Origin: an uncultured Alistipes sp.
GTDB taxonomy: Bacteria; Bacteroidota; Bacteroidia; Bacteroidales; Rikenellaceae
DNA: 56,546 nucleotides
Assembly (NCBI GenBank): GCA_900544265.1
Contig: UQUQ01000015.1
Location: 1 to 56,546 of the forward strand
Direction: 5' to 3'
Below are positions 6,683 to 14,095 of this stretch, piece after piece; position 1 is the first letter of the stretch; every line of letters starts with the position of its first letter. The position numbers and the translations under genes are program-made. Below the pieces are notes generated by a model, which was given only the letters and a program-made list of their open reading frames with translations, was not told the origin of the DNA and did not search any database.

Positions 6683-7663
6683 ATGAAACACGCAATCGAA
6701 CTCTTTTCGGAACTCGGCCGACGGCTGGAACGCCTCGGCGAGGATGCGGCCTCGCGCAAGGTCATCGCCCGCGCCTGCGAGGCCAACGGCTGGTTCACAC
6801 CACTCGAGGTATGCCGTGCGGCCCGGGCCCTGGCGACGGAGATGCTCACCGAAGAGCGCCTCCGCGGGTGGCTCGCAGCCTACCCGCTTCCCGTCGCACA
6901 GGCGCGCAACGTACTGGTCATCATGGCCGGGAACATCCCTCTCGTAGGGTTCTTCGACCTGCTGTGCGTCGTGGCGGCGGGCCACCGCTGCCTGGTCAAG
7001 CCCTCGGCCAAGGACCGCGTGCTGATGGAGCACATCGTCGCGCAGCTGCGCGACATCGATCCCGAGGCGCGGGTCGTCCTCTACGACGGCACGCAGCCGG
7101 TCGATGCCGTGATCGCCACGGGCAGCGACAATGCCAACCGCTACTTCCGCGCGCAATACGCCGGAATCCCCGCCCTGCTGCGCGGCAGCCGGCAGTCCGT
7201 CGCCGTGCTGTCGGGCTGCGAAACGCCCGAACAGCTTCGCGGACTGGCGGACGACATCTGGGCCTACTCGGGACTGGGATGCCGCAGCGTGTCGCTCCTG
7301 TTCCTGCCCGAAGGATATGAACCCAAACTGGAGATGCCAGATGTAAATCCGAAATACATAAACAATTACCGCCAGGAGAAAGCACTCTGCGAGATGAGCG
7401 GAACCCCCTACGTCGACTTCGGTCGCGCCGTGGCCGTCGAACAGCAGGAATTCCCCGCGGCATTGAGCCGCATTGCCTTTACCAGATATAAAACGACGGA
7501 GGAGGTGACGGCATGGTTAACACAGCACGACAACGAGTTGCAGTGCGTGGTCACCACCCTGCTGCCGCACAGCCGCCGGGTGGACTTCGGACGGGCGCAG
7601 TCGCCCTCGCTGACCGACTGGCCCGACGACCGCGACGTGCTGGAATTTCTCTGCGGGCTGTGA
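6683..7663 (+). CDS. LuxC-like acyl-CoA reductase
   Basis: Protein of 326 residues resembling the short Bacteroidota members of the LuxC/acyl-CoA reductase family. The middle carries VLVIMAGNIPLVGFFDLLCVVAAGHRCLVKPSAKD, the nucleotide-binding part of an aldehyde-dehydrogenase-type fold, and YSGLGCRSVSLLFLPEGYE, in which Cys is the likely catalytic nucleophile. LuxC proteins reduce an acyl thioester or acyl-enzyme to an aldehyde with NADPH; here the acyl donor is unknown. There are no lux partner genes nearby. The start is the ATG at 6683, because the promoter is directly upstream and an upstream extension would run antisense through the nitroreductase. Confidence 0.82.
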   Translation: MKHAIELFSELGRRLERLGEDAASRKVIARACEANGWFTPLEVCRAARALATEMLTEERLRGWLAAYPLPVAQARNVLVIMAGNIPLVGFFDLLCVVAAGHRCLVKPSAKDRVLMEHIVAQLRDIDPEARVVLYDGTQPVDAVIATGSDNANRYFRAQYAGIPALLRGSRQSVAVLSGCETPEQLRGLADDIWAYSGLGCRSVSLLFLPEGYEPKLEMPDVNPKYINNYRQEKALCEMSGTPYVDFGRAVAVEQQEFPAALSRIAFTRYKTTEEVTAWLTQHDNELQCVVTTLLPHSRRVDFGRAQSPSLTDWPDDRDVLEFLCGL

Positions 7664-7683
7664 GCGCGAGCCGCTTTTTTCAC

Positions 7684-7691
7684 TACATTTG
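7684..7691 (+). promoter_or_regulatory. -7 box of the pRiA4b ORF-3-like gene / miaA operon
   Basis: TACATTTG, a full match to TAnnTTTG, 31 bases before the start codon. Confidence 0.65.
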
Positions 7692-7722
7692 TACGCAAAC
7701 AGACACAAAAAACGATACGGAT

Positions 7723-8238
7723 ATGTCGATGGTTTTCCGATTCCGGATGTTGAGCGACGAGAACGACCACTTCGTGCGCGACTACGAGGTGATGTACGAC
7801 ATGACGCTGCTCGACTTCCACCACTTCATTCTCGAGACGCTCGAATACGAGGAGTGCATGGCGTCGTTCTTCACGGCCAACGAGCGCTGGGAGAAGCAGC
7901 GCGAGTTTACGCTCCTCGAGATGGGCGACGATACGACCGGGGCTCCCGAACTCATGGAGCACGTGACCCTCGGGCAGATCATCCACAACCGCCGCGACCG
8001 GCTGATCTACCTGTTCGACCTGCTCGGCGACCGCGCCTACTACCTGGAGCTGACCGGAGCGTATGAGGCCGAGAAGGGGGCCGTCTATCCGCGCGAGATC
8101 TACGCCCGGGCGGAGGCTCCCGACCAGTACGACCCCTCGAAGAACCGCGACGACGAAGAGGAGGGTTCGGCCTTCGACGAGATGATGGGCGACTTCCGCG
8201 ACTTCGAGGGCGACGACTCCTATGACGACGAGTACTAA
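7723..8238 (+). CDS. pRiA4b ORF-3-like protein (IS1096 TnpR-passenger fold)
   Basis: Protein of 171 residues that fits the plasmid pRiA4b ORF-3-like / IS1096 passenger family, whose function is not known. MVFRFRMLSDENDHFVRDYEVMYDMTLLDFHHFILETLEYE is the family's N-terminal beta-grasp-like part. The middle contains FTLLEMGD and IIHNRRDRLIYLFDLLGDRAYYLEL. The last 35 residues are highly acidic (DDEEEG, FEGDDSYDDEY). Its 3' end overlaps miaA by 17 bases, so the two are translationally linked. It is not a transposase and no insertion-sequence ends are seen. Confidence 0.8.
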   Translation: MSMVFRFRMLSDENDHFVRDYEVMYDMTLLDFHHFILETLEYEECMASFFTANERWEKQREFTLLEMGDDTTGAPELMEHVTLGQIIHNRRDRLIYLFDLLGDRAYYLELTGAYEAEKGAVYPREIYARAEAPDQYDPSKNRDDEEEGSAFDEMMGDFRDFEGDDSYDDEY

Positions 8239-9121
8239 ACGGCTGGTTGTCCTCGTCGGGCCGACGGGCTCGGGGAAGACCGACCTGAGCATCCGCCTCG
8301 CCCGGCAGCTGGGGGCTCCGATCCTCTCGACCGATTCGAGGCAGCTCTACCGCGGCATGCCCATCGGCACGGCGCAGCCCACGGCAGAGCAGCTGCAAGC
8401 TGCCGAACATCACTTCATCGCGTCGCACGACATCACGGAGAACCTGAGCTGCGGTGCCTATGCCGAGCAGGCGTTGGCTCGACTCGCGGAACTCTTCGCC
8501 ACACACGACTGCGTCGTGGCGGTCGGCGGATCGGGTCTCTACGTGCAGGCGCTGTGCGACGGGATGGACGACCTGCCGCGCGCCGACGAGGCGCTGCGTG
8601 CGGAGCTGATGCGGCGGATAGACGAAGAGGGACTGGAGTCGCTTGTCGGGGAGCTGCGGCGGCTCGATCCCGACTACTGTGCCGGTGCGGACCTCCGGAA
8701 TCCCGCGCGCGTGGTGCGGGCACTCGAGGTCTGCCTCCAGACGGGACGCCCCTACTCGTCGCTGCGCACGGGCATACGCCGCGAGCGGCCCTTCGAGGTG
8801 GTCAAGATCGGCATCGACCTGCCGCGCGAGGAGCTGTACCGACGCATCGACTGCCGCGTCGACCGGATGCTGGCCGACGGACTGGAGGCCGAGGCGCGGG
8901 CGCTGTATCCGCACCGGGAGCTCAACGCCCTGCAAACGGTCGGCTACCGGGAGTTGTTTGACTATTTCGACGGAAAGATACCCTACGACGAAGCCGTGCG
9001 ACTCATCAAGCGCAACTCGCGCCGCTATGCCAAGCGGCAGCTCACGTGGTTCCGGCGCGACCCCGAAATCCGGTGGTTCGCGCCCGATGACGACGAAGCC
9101 ATCCTGGCCGCCATCGGCTGA
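8222..9121 (+). CDS. miaA: tRNA dimethylallyltransferase
   Basis: Transfers the dimethylallyl group to A37 of tRNAs that read UNN codons, giving i6A. Length is 299 residues, normal for bacterial MiaA. The P-loop GPTGSGKT is at residues 13-20, followed by STDSRQLYRGMPIGTAQP, which carries the conserved Asp/Ser-Arg pair, and SGLYVQAL. The C-terminal LQTVGYRELFDYFDG and RNSRRYAKRQLTWFR are the tRNA-binding signatures. It starts inside the preceding gene with a 17-base overlap. A T-rich terminator follows. A UUA-reading tRNA-Leu, a likely substrate, is encoded 135 bases downstream. Confidence 0.98.
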   Translation: MTTSTKRLVVLVGPTGSGKTDLSIRLARQLGAPILSTDSRQLYRGMPIGTAQPTAEQLQAAEHHFIASHDITENLSCGAYAEQALARLAELFATHDCVVAVGGSGLYVQALCDGMDDLPRADEALRAELMRRIDEEGLESLVGELRRLDPDYCAGADLRNPARVVRALEVCLQTGRPYSSLRTGIRRERPFEVVKIGIDLPREELYRRIDCRVDRMLADGLEAEARALYPHRELNALQTVGYRELFDYFDGKIPYDEAVRLIKRNSRRYAKRQLTWFRRDPEIRWFAPDDDEAILAAIG

Positions 9122-9147
9122 CGGAAGATCGGCTAACGCACGGTCGC

Positions 9148-9172
9148 TGCGGCCGGCGTCCGCGTTTTTTTT
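9148..9172 (+). terminator. Terminator after miaA
   Basis: Short GC hairpin (GCGG / CCGC) followed by a run of eight T (9165-9172). The stem is short, so the confidence is moderate. Confidence 0.5.
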
Positions 9173-9195
9173 GCGGAGGCAAAAGCCGCAAGGGC

Positions 9196-9226
9196 TTGTA
9201 AAATCGGAGAATATTGCGTACTTTTG
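9196..9226 (+). promoter_or_regulatory. Promoter of tRNA-Leu
   Basis: TTGT (9196-9199), 19-base spacer and TACTTTTG (9219-9226), about 30 bases upstream of the tRNA. Confidence 0.65.
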
Positions 9227-9256
9227 CCGTCGCCTTTCGCAGAAAAGGCGTGTGTG

Positions 9257-9342
9257 GCTCGGATGGTGGAATAGGTAGACACGCCGGACTTAAAATCCTG
9301 TGACCAGCAATGGTCGTGCGGGTTCGATTCCCGCTCCGAGTA
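9257..9342 (+). tRNA. tRNA-Leu (anticodon TAA)
   Basis: 86-base class II tRNA: acceptor GCTCGGA with TCCGAGT, D loop with GG, anticodon loop CTTAAAA (anticodon TAA), long variable arm and T arm CGGGTTCGATTCCCG, discriminator A. CCA is not encoded. It reads UUA/UUG codons. Confidence 0.97.
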
Positions 9343-9345
9343 CCG

Positions 9346-9384
9346 AAAGCGGGCAACCTTCGTGGTTGTCCGCTTTGCTTTTTC
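9346..9384 (+). terminator. Terminator of tRNA-Leu
   Basis: 13-base stem AAAGCGGGCAACC (9346-9358) with GGTTGTCCGCTTT (9364-9376, one G-U pair), five-base loop, then GCTTTTT. Confidence 0.85.
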
Positions 9385-9570
9385 CGTATTCGCCCGAATC
9401 AGGACCGGACGGTTGTCCGGAGCAATCGGGGCCGGGCACTGTCCGGAGAAACCCGCACCCGACACAGCTCGCCCCGTCGCTGCAGAAAAACCCGCTCCGG
9501 CACAGCTCGCCGCCGTCGCTGCACGGAACGGACGGCCGCACCCCGGGAACCGTCACAATCGCTCCGCAGT

Positions 9571-10344
9571 CTATCCGTAAATCTCGTTGAGCAGCCGGGC
9601 CAGGCGGACCCCGCCGCGCAGCAGCTGCATCTCAAGGATCGGTGCAGCCCAGTTGACGTAATCATACGAAATCTTCGTGCCTTCCGGCGTGCGGTCATAG
9701 ACTTCCGAGCAGATTGCCTGCGTCTCGAGCAGCCAGTCGCGCGGCGTGCCCGTCTGCAGACGCATCTCCTCGTCGTCGGGCAGCCGGTCGATCTGCTCGC
9801 GCCACTCGGTATAGCTCCAGCGGTGCGCCGACTCGATGAGGTTCGTATCCCACACCGCGTGGAGGTTCGTCGCCTTGCCGAAATAGACCACCGGCACCCG
9901 GTTGCCACCCAGATCGGAGAGATGCCCCGTGTGCATCGGGCAGTGCATGTCGCCCACAAGGTGGATCAGCATCTGCAGCTGCACCCGCTCCTCGGCAGGG
10001 TCCAGATCGCCCGACTTGAGGCTTGCGACCAGGTCGTTTACGGCCTTCAGCACGTCGCCCTTGGGATTGGCTGCCATGCTCTCGAGCGTCTCGCCCGCGT
10101 CGATGTTCAGGTAGTGCCACGTCTTCGTATAGGCATACTCGGGCGTGTGGCTGGCGTTGTCGAGCCAGTTGGCATAGTAGACGGGCGAGTGTCCGCCGAG
10201 GACCTTGTCGATGCGTTCGGCCGCCTCGGGCGTCAGGTGGCATTCGGCTATGTAGGCCGTCACGTCGTGTCCCTTCTGCCCCCACGCCGCGGCACTCCGC
10301 ACGGCCAGCAGGCAGGCAATCAGTAGCAGGATTCGTTTCATCAT
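9571..10344 (-). CDS. Secreted S1/P1-type nuclease
   Basis: Predicted periplasmic zinc-dependent nuclease of 257 residues that would cut single-stranded nucleic acid. The signal peptide is MMKRILLLIACLLAVRSAAA, with cleavage expected before Trp. That Trp and the following GQKGHD supply the N-terminal zinc ligands. Further family ligands are visible in NWLDNASH, TKTWHYLNI, LIHLVGDMHCPMHTG and ATNLHAVWDTN, so the three-zinc site looks complete. The start is the double ATG at 10342-10344; upstream sequence is not protein-like. The -7 box TAGCTTTG lies at 10408-10415 (minus). A role in nutrient scavenging is inferred from the family. Confidence 0.93.
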   Translation of the reverse strand: MMKRILLLIACLLAVRSAAAWGQKGHDVTAYIAECHLTPEAAERIDKVLGGHSPVYYANWLDNASHTPEYAYTKTWHYLNIDAGETLESMAANPKGDVLKAVNDLVASLKSGDLDPAEERVQLQMLIHLVGDMHCPMHTGHLSDLGGNRVPVVYFGKATNLHAVWDTNLIESAHRWSYTEWREQIDRLPDDEEMRLQTGTPRDWLLETQAICSEVYDRTPEGTKISYDYVNWAAPILEMQLLRGGVRLARLLNEIYG

Positions 10345-10596
10345 CGCATTGTTTTGGGCGCGGTCCCCGCAGCGTTTTTTTGCCGCACGGCCGCGGATCG
10401 TTCTCCGCAAAGCTACGATTTATTTCCGAATCGGCAGTGCGATCCGCCGAAAAAACGGCTGCAACAGGACGGCAGCGAGACGACAACGAGACGACACCGG
10501 GAAACGCGGCGCGCCCCGGACCGGCCGGAGCGAAGGGGACTTCGTGGCGCCCCGGGCGGGAACAGGACGCGCATCGGCAAGCCCCCGCTTCGTGCA

Positions 10597-10631
10597 CAAA
10601 AAACGGGGAAGCCGTCGGCCGCCCCGTTTTC
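10597..10631 (-). terminator. Terminator downstream of rho
   Basis: Nine-base stem AAAACGGGG (10600-10608) with CCCCGTTTT (10622-10630), with a smaller GCC/GGC hairpin inside the loop. Read on the minus strand the stem is followed by a T run. Confidence 0.65.
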
Positions 10632-10671
10632 CTGGTTGGATGATCCAAGGAAGTGTAGCCCCTCCCCTTTC

Positions 10672-10706
10672 ACTTTTTACTTTTTACTTTTCACTTTTCA
10701 CCTTTC
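10672..10706. repeat. Pyrimidine-rich heptamer tandem repeat
   Basis: Five near copies of ACTTTTT / ACTTTTC in a row just after the rho stop codon. On the rho transcript this is a run of (A)AAAAGT units. Confidence 0.75.
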
Positions 10707-10708
10707 GA

Positions 10709-12373
10709 TCAGTGGTTCATCGTGGCGAGGAACTCCTCGTTGCTCTGCGTGAGACCCATCTGCTTCTGGAGGAACTCCATCGCCTCGACGGGCGTCATGT
10801 CCGAAAGGTACTTGCGCAGCACCCACGTGCGGTTCATCACGTCACGCGGCAGCAGCAGGTCTTCGCGGCGCGTACCCGAAGCGATGACATCGACGGCCGG
10901 GTAGACGCGCTTGTTGGCGAGCTTGCGGTCGAGCTGCAGCTCCATGTTGCCCGTACCCTTGAACTCCTCGAAGATCACCTCGTCCATCTTCGAGCCGGTA
11001 TCGATGAGCGCCGTGGCGATGATCGTCAGCGAGCCCTTCTCCTCCGTATTGCGGGCCGCACCGAAGAAACGCTTGGGCTTGTGCAGCGCATTGGCGTCCA
11101 CACCGCCCGAGAGGACCTTGCCCGAGGCGGGCTGCACGGAGTTGTAGGCGCGCGCCAGGCGGGTGATCGAGTCGAGGAAGATCACCACGTCGTGCCCGCA
11201 CTCGACCATGCGCTTGGCCTTGTCGAGCACCATCTCGGCCACCTTGACGTGGCGCGAGGCCTGCTCGTCGAAGGTCGAGGCGACAACCTCGGCCTTGACG
11301 TTGCGCGCCATCTCGGTCACCTCCTCGGGGCGCTCGTCGATCAGCAGCACGATCATGTAGACCTCCGGATGGTTGTCCGCAATGGCGTTGGCGATCGCCT
11401 GCAACAGCATCGTCTTGCCCGTCTTGGGCTGGGCGACGATCAGCGCACGCTGCCCCTTGCCGATGGGCGAGAAGAGGTCCACGATGCGCGTCGACATGTT
11501 GTTGTGGCCGTTACCCGTCAGGCAGAACTTCTCGCTCGGGAAGAGCGGCGTCATGTACTCGAACTGCACGCGGTCGCGGATGTACTCGGGCTTCAGGCCG
11601 TTGATCTCGTTGACGCGCACCAGCGGGAAGTACTTCTCACCCTCCTTCGGGGGACGGATCGTGCCGTTGACCGTGTCGCCGGGCTTCAGACCGAAGAGCT
11701 TGATCTGCGACGGCGAGACGTAGATGTCGTCGGGCGAATTGAGGTAGTTGTAGTCCGCCGAGCGGAGGAATCCGTAGCCGTCGGGCATCACCTCAAGAAC
11801 CCCTTCGCCCTCGATCTCGCCGGCGAAGTCGTCCTTCGTAATGACCTCCTCGTCGAGGTGCTGCGCCTCGGTCGCCTCGCGGCGTTCATGCCGCTCGTGC
11901 CGCTCCGCACGGTCGCGGTGCGGGTGTTCCGGAGCCGGTTCACTCCCCTGCGGCGCCTCCTGCGGGGTCTCCGCGGCGGTCTCCGGCGCGGCGGCCTGCT
12001 GCGCCTTGGGCTTGCGGCCCCGGCGCTTGGGCTCGGGGCGGGCAGCCTCCTCCGGCGCCGCCTCGGATGGTTTCTCCGCGGCAGCCGTTTCTGCCGGCGC
12101 GGGTTCCGCTGCCGCACCGCCCGGCTCCGCAACCGGCGCCGCAGCCTCCGACTTGGAAAGCCGGGGACGACGCCCCCGCGCGGCACGCGCCGGTGCGGCC
12201 GGTACAGCCTCCGGCGTCGTCTCGACGGCGGCCGGAGCCCCGGACTGCGCCGAGGCGACAATCTTATCTATGAGTTCGCGCTTTTTCACCATCACGTTGT
12301 CTATGCCGAGCGTCTTGGCTATCTCACGCAGTTCGGCAAGGTTTTTCCCTTCGAGCGCTTTCAGATCTTGCAT
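10709..12373 (-). CDS. rho: Transcription termination factor Rho with a long inserted region
   Basis: ATP-driven RNA helicase that ends transcription. Length is 554 residues against about 420 in E. coli. Residues 1-43 form the N-terminal helix bundle. Residues 44-180 are an Ala/Pro/Glu-rich and then His/Arg-rich low-complexity insert. The RNA-binding cold-shock-like domain follows (about 187-260, [15 protein letters not shown]), then the ATPase core with P-loop QPKTGKT at 315-321, [21 protein letters not shown] and the Q-loop-like [21 protein letters not shown]. Long inserts are typical of Bacteroidota Rho. The start is the ATG at 12371-12373, with a promoter at 12440-12447. Confidence 0.98.
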   Translation of the reverse strand: MQDLKALEGKNLAELREIAKTLGIDNVMVKKRELIDKIVASAQSGAPAAVETTPEAVPAAPARAARGRRPRLSKSEAAAPVAEPGGAAAEPAPAETAAAEKPSEAAPEEAARPEPKRRGRKPKAQQAAAPETAAETPQEAPQGSEPAPEHPHRDRAERHERHERREATEAQHLDEEVITKDDFAGEIEGEGVLEVMPDGYGFLRSADYNYLNSPDDIYVSPSQIKLFGLKPGDTVNGTIRPPKEGEKYFPLVRVNEINGLKPEYIRDRVQFEYMTPLFPSEKFCLTGNGHNNMSTRIVDLFSPIGKGQRALIVAQPKTGKTMLLQAIANAIADNHPEVYMIVLLIDERPEEVTEMARNVKAEVVASTFDEQASRHVKVAEMVLDKAKRMVECGHDVVIFLDSITRLARAYNSVQPASGKVLSGGVDANALHKPKRFFGAARNTEEKGSLTIIATALIDTGSKMDEVIFEEFKGTGNMELQLDRKLANKRVYPAVDVIASGTRREDLLLPRDVMNRTWVLRKYLSDMTPVEAMEFLQKQMGLTQSNEEFLATMNH

Positions 12374-12439
12374 ACGGACTATTGTTTTCTTGAGATTTTC
12401 ACAGCCGGACGGTCGCCCGGCCTTCAGGAATTTCGCTTG

Positions 12440-12447
12440 CAAAGATA
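12440..12447 (-). promoter_or_regulatory. -7 box of rho
   Basis: TATCTTTG on the minus strand with a TTTG about 18 bases further upstream. The 5' leader before the rho start would be about 60 bases. Confidence 0.65.
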
Positions 12448-12452
12448 GTGCA

Positions 12453-12460
12453 TATTTTTG
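12453..12460 (+). promoter_or_regulatory. -7 box of the candidate small RNA
   Basis: TATTTTTG, a full match to TAnnTTTG, directed away from rho and overlapping its promoter region. Confidence 0.5.
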
Positions 12461-12466
12461 AATTTC

Positions 12467-12660
12467 AAAATAAAAAGTACGGACACCGGGGCCTCCGGAC
12501 CACCCCGGCATGCGAAAATACCTACTTATGGGGATTGCCGCACGCCGTTTTTTCCCGACCTTTGTTCCGGAAACAATGGAAAAACGATTCAGCCATCGCA
12601 TTGTTTGTATTGTTACTGTTTGTGTGTGGAAAACCTCCCCTTTTGCGGGAGGTTTTTTCG
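12467..12660 (+). ncRNA. Candidate structured small RNA between rho and the RND operon
   Basis: A plus-strand promoter box (12453-12460) and an ideal terminator (12630-12656) bracket about 190 bases with no coding frame. Inside, CCGGGG/CCCCGG forms a hairpin near 12486-12509, and CGTTTTTTCC pairs with GGAAAAACG around an inner TTGTT/AACAA stem (about 12546-12588). Length and promoter-terminator arrangement resemble 6S RNA or the Bacteroidales-1 class, but I cannot confirm the family. It could also be the leader of an unseen transcript. Confidence 0.42.
12630..12658 (+). terminator. Strong terminator upstream of the RND operon
   Basis: Ten-base stem AAAACCTCCC (12630-12639) with GGGAGGTTTT (12647-12656), seven-base loop, then more T. 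No protein gene on the plus strand ends here, which supports a small RNA upstream. Confidence 0.85.
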
Positions 12661-12674
12661 TGCGCCGCCGCCGG

Positions 12675-12714
12675 GTGTGGAATATTTCCACACGGGTGTG
12701 GATTATTTCTACAT
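12675..12714 (+). promoter_or_regulatory. Two tandem palindromic operators 21 bases apart
   Basis: GTGTGGAATATTTCCACAC (12675-12693) is a perfect palindrome. GTGTGGATTATTTCTACAT (12696-12714) is a degenerate copy starting exactly 21 bases later, two helical turns. The second copy lies between the expected -33 and -7 positions of the RND promoter (-7 box TATCTTTG at 12724-12731). This geometry fits a dimeric repressor binding the same helix face. No regulator gene is adjacent. Confidence 0.7.
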
Positions 12715-12723
12715 TCTTTTCGC

Positions 12724-12731
12724 TATCTTTG
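12724..12731 (+). promoter_or_regulatory. -7 box of the first RND efflux operon
   Basis: TATCTTTG, ten bases beyond the second operator copy and about 110 bases before the adaptor start codon. Confidence 0.65.
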
Positions 12732-12841
12732 AGCCCGAAAATACCGCTATAACGCTGTCCGAAAGCAATTTGGCATTTTCACGACAGTGTGGCCCGCGGA
12801 TTGGTAACATGTATGGAAACCCTTGTAAACACCATTTCGAT

Positions 12842-14092
12842 ATGAACCTGGACAGACTCAAACCGGACCTGACGAAGCTGAACATGGCCGAACTGAAACG
12901 GACGGCCTCGCGCGTGAAGCACGTCCGCGTGCGGATGAACCGCAAAGACTGGATCGGCCTGGCCGCCGCTGTGCTGATTGCGGCCGGCGTGCTCTATCTG
13001 ATCTTCCGCCCGCGCCCGGCCGTGATCGAGCTTCCGGTCGTGGCCGTAGAGCCCGTGACGACCGAGGACGTGAACATCTACGGCGAATACGTCGGCCGCA
13101 TCCGCGCCCAGCAGTTCGTGGAGATCCGCGCCCGCGTGGAGGGATACCTCGAACGCATGCTCTTCGCCGAGGGTACCTATGTCAAGAAGGGCCAGACGCT
13201 CTTCATCATCGACCCCAAGCTCTACCGCGCCCGCGTGAACAAGGCCAAGGCGCAGCTCAACAAGGCCCGGGCCCAGGCCCAGAAGGCCGAGCGCGACCTG
13301 AACCGCATCCGTCCGCTCTACGAGCAGAGCGCCGCGAGCCAGCTCGACCTCGACAACGCCATCGCCTCCTACGAGAGCGCCGTGGCCGACGTCGTCGTGG
13401 GCGAGGCCGACCTCACGCAGGCCGAGATGACGCTCGGCTACACGAGCGTGATCTCCCCCATCGCGGGCTACATCTCCGAACGCTACGCCGACATCGGCAC
13501 GCTCGTGGGTCCGAGCGGCAAGTCGCTGCTGGCCACCGTCGTCAAGAGCGACACCGTGCGTGTCGACTTCAGCATGACGGCCCTCGACTACCTGCGCTCG
13601 AAGGCCCGCAACGTCAACCTCGGGCACAAGGACTCCACGCGCAAGTGGGATCCCTACATCACCGTGACGCTGGCCGACGGATCGGAATACCCCATGCGGG
13701 GTCTGGTCGACTTCGCCGACCCGCAGGTCGACCCGCAGACGGGTACCTTCTCCGTGCGCGCCGAGATGGCCAATCCCGACCACATCCTGCTGCCGGGCCA
13801 GTTCACGAAGGTCAAGCTGCTGCTCGACGTGCGCGAGAACGCCATCGTCGTGCCGACGAAGGCGCTGGTCATCGAGAAGGGCGGTGCCTACATCTACGTG
13901 GTGCGCCCGGACAGCGTCGTCGAGAAGCGCTTTGTCGAGACGGGTCCCGAGCTGGGCAACAACACCGTCATCGAGCGCGGTCTCTCGTCGATCGAGCGCA
14001 TCGTGGTGGAAGGTTATCACAAACTCTCGCACGGCATGAAGGTCGAGCCCGTCGCCACCGTCCGCGAAGAGGATAAAGTGCAGGAGGAGTAG
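12842..14092 (+). CDS. RND efflux periplasmic adaptor (MexA/AcrA type)
   Basis: Membrane-fusion subunit of a tripartite drug efflux pump, 416 residues. A 36-residue basic N-terminus is followed by one membrane segment (about 37-55), so it is anchored by a helix rather than a lipobox. Then come the barrel-sandwich half VEIRARVEGYLERMLFAEGTYVKKGQTLFIID, a helical hairpin (about 120-185, rich in KAKAQLNKARAQAQKAE), the second lipoyl half and a beta-barrel domain (PQTGTFSVRAEMANPDHILLPGQFTKV). An in-frame ATG at 12809 is an alternative start. The permease follows three bases after the stop. Confidence 0.95.
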   Translation: MNLDRLKPDLTKLNMAELKRTASRVKHVRVRMNRKDWIGLAAAVLIAAGVLYLIFRPRPAVIELPVVAVEPVTTEDVNIYGEYVGRIRAQQFVEIRARVEGYLERMLFAEGTYVKKGQTLFIIDPKLYRARVNKAKAQLNKARAQAQKAERDLNRIRPLYEQSAASQLDLDNAIASYESAVADVVVGEADLTQAEMTLGYTSVISPIAGYISERYADIGTLVGPSGKSLLATVVKSDTVRVDFSMTALDYLRSKARNVNLGHKDSTRKWDPYITVTLADGSEYPMRGLVDFADPQVDPQTGTFSVRAEMANPDHILLPGQFTKVKLLLDVRENAIVVPTKALVIEKGGAYIYVVRPDSVVEKRFVETGPELGNNTVIERGLSSIERIVVEGYHKLSHGMKVEPVATVREEDKVQEE

Positions 14093-14095
14093 CCC

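Larger units (their letters stand above)
10345..10708. other. Gene-free region between the S1/P1 nuclease and rho
   Basis: Holds the nuclease promoter (-7 box at 10408-10415, minus), the rho terminator (10597-10631) and a heptamer repeat (10672-10706). Short open frames here have no recognisable product. Confidence 0.55.

Noticed and set aside
9380..9570. Short direct repeats (CACAGCTCGCC, GTCGCTGCA) downstream of tRNA-Leu as an attachment site
   Set aside because: The words occur only twice locally, are not copies of the tRNA end, and no integrase is near.
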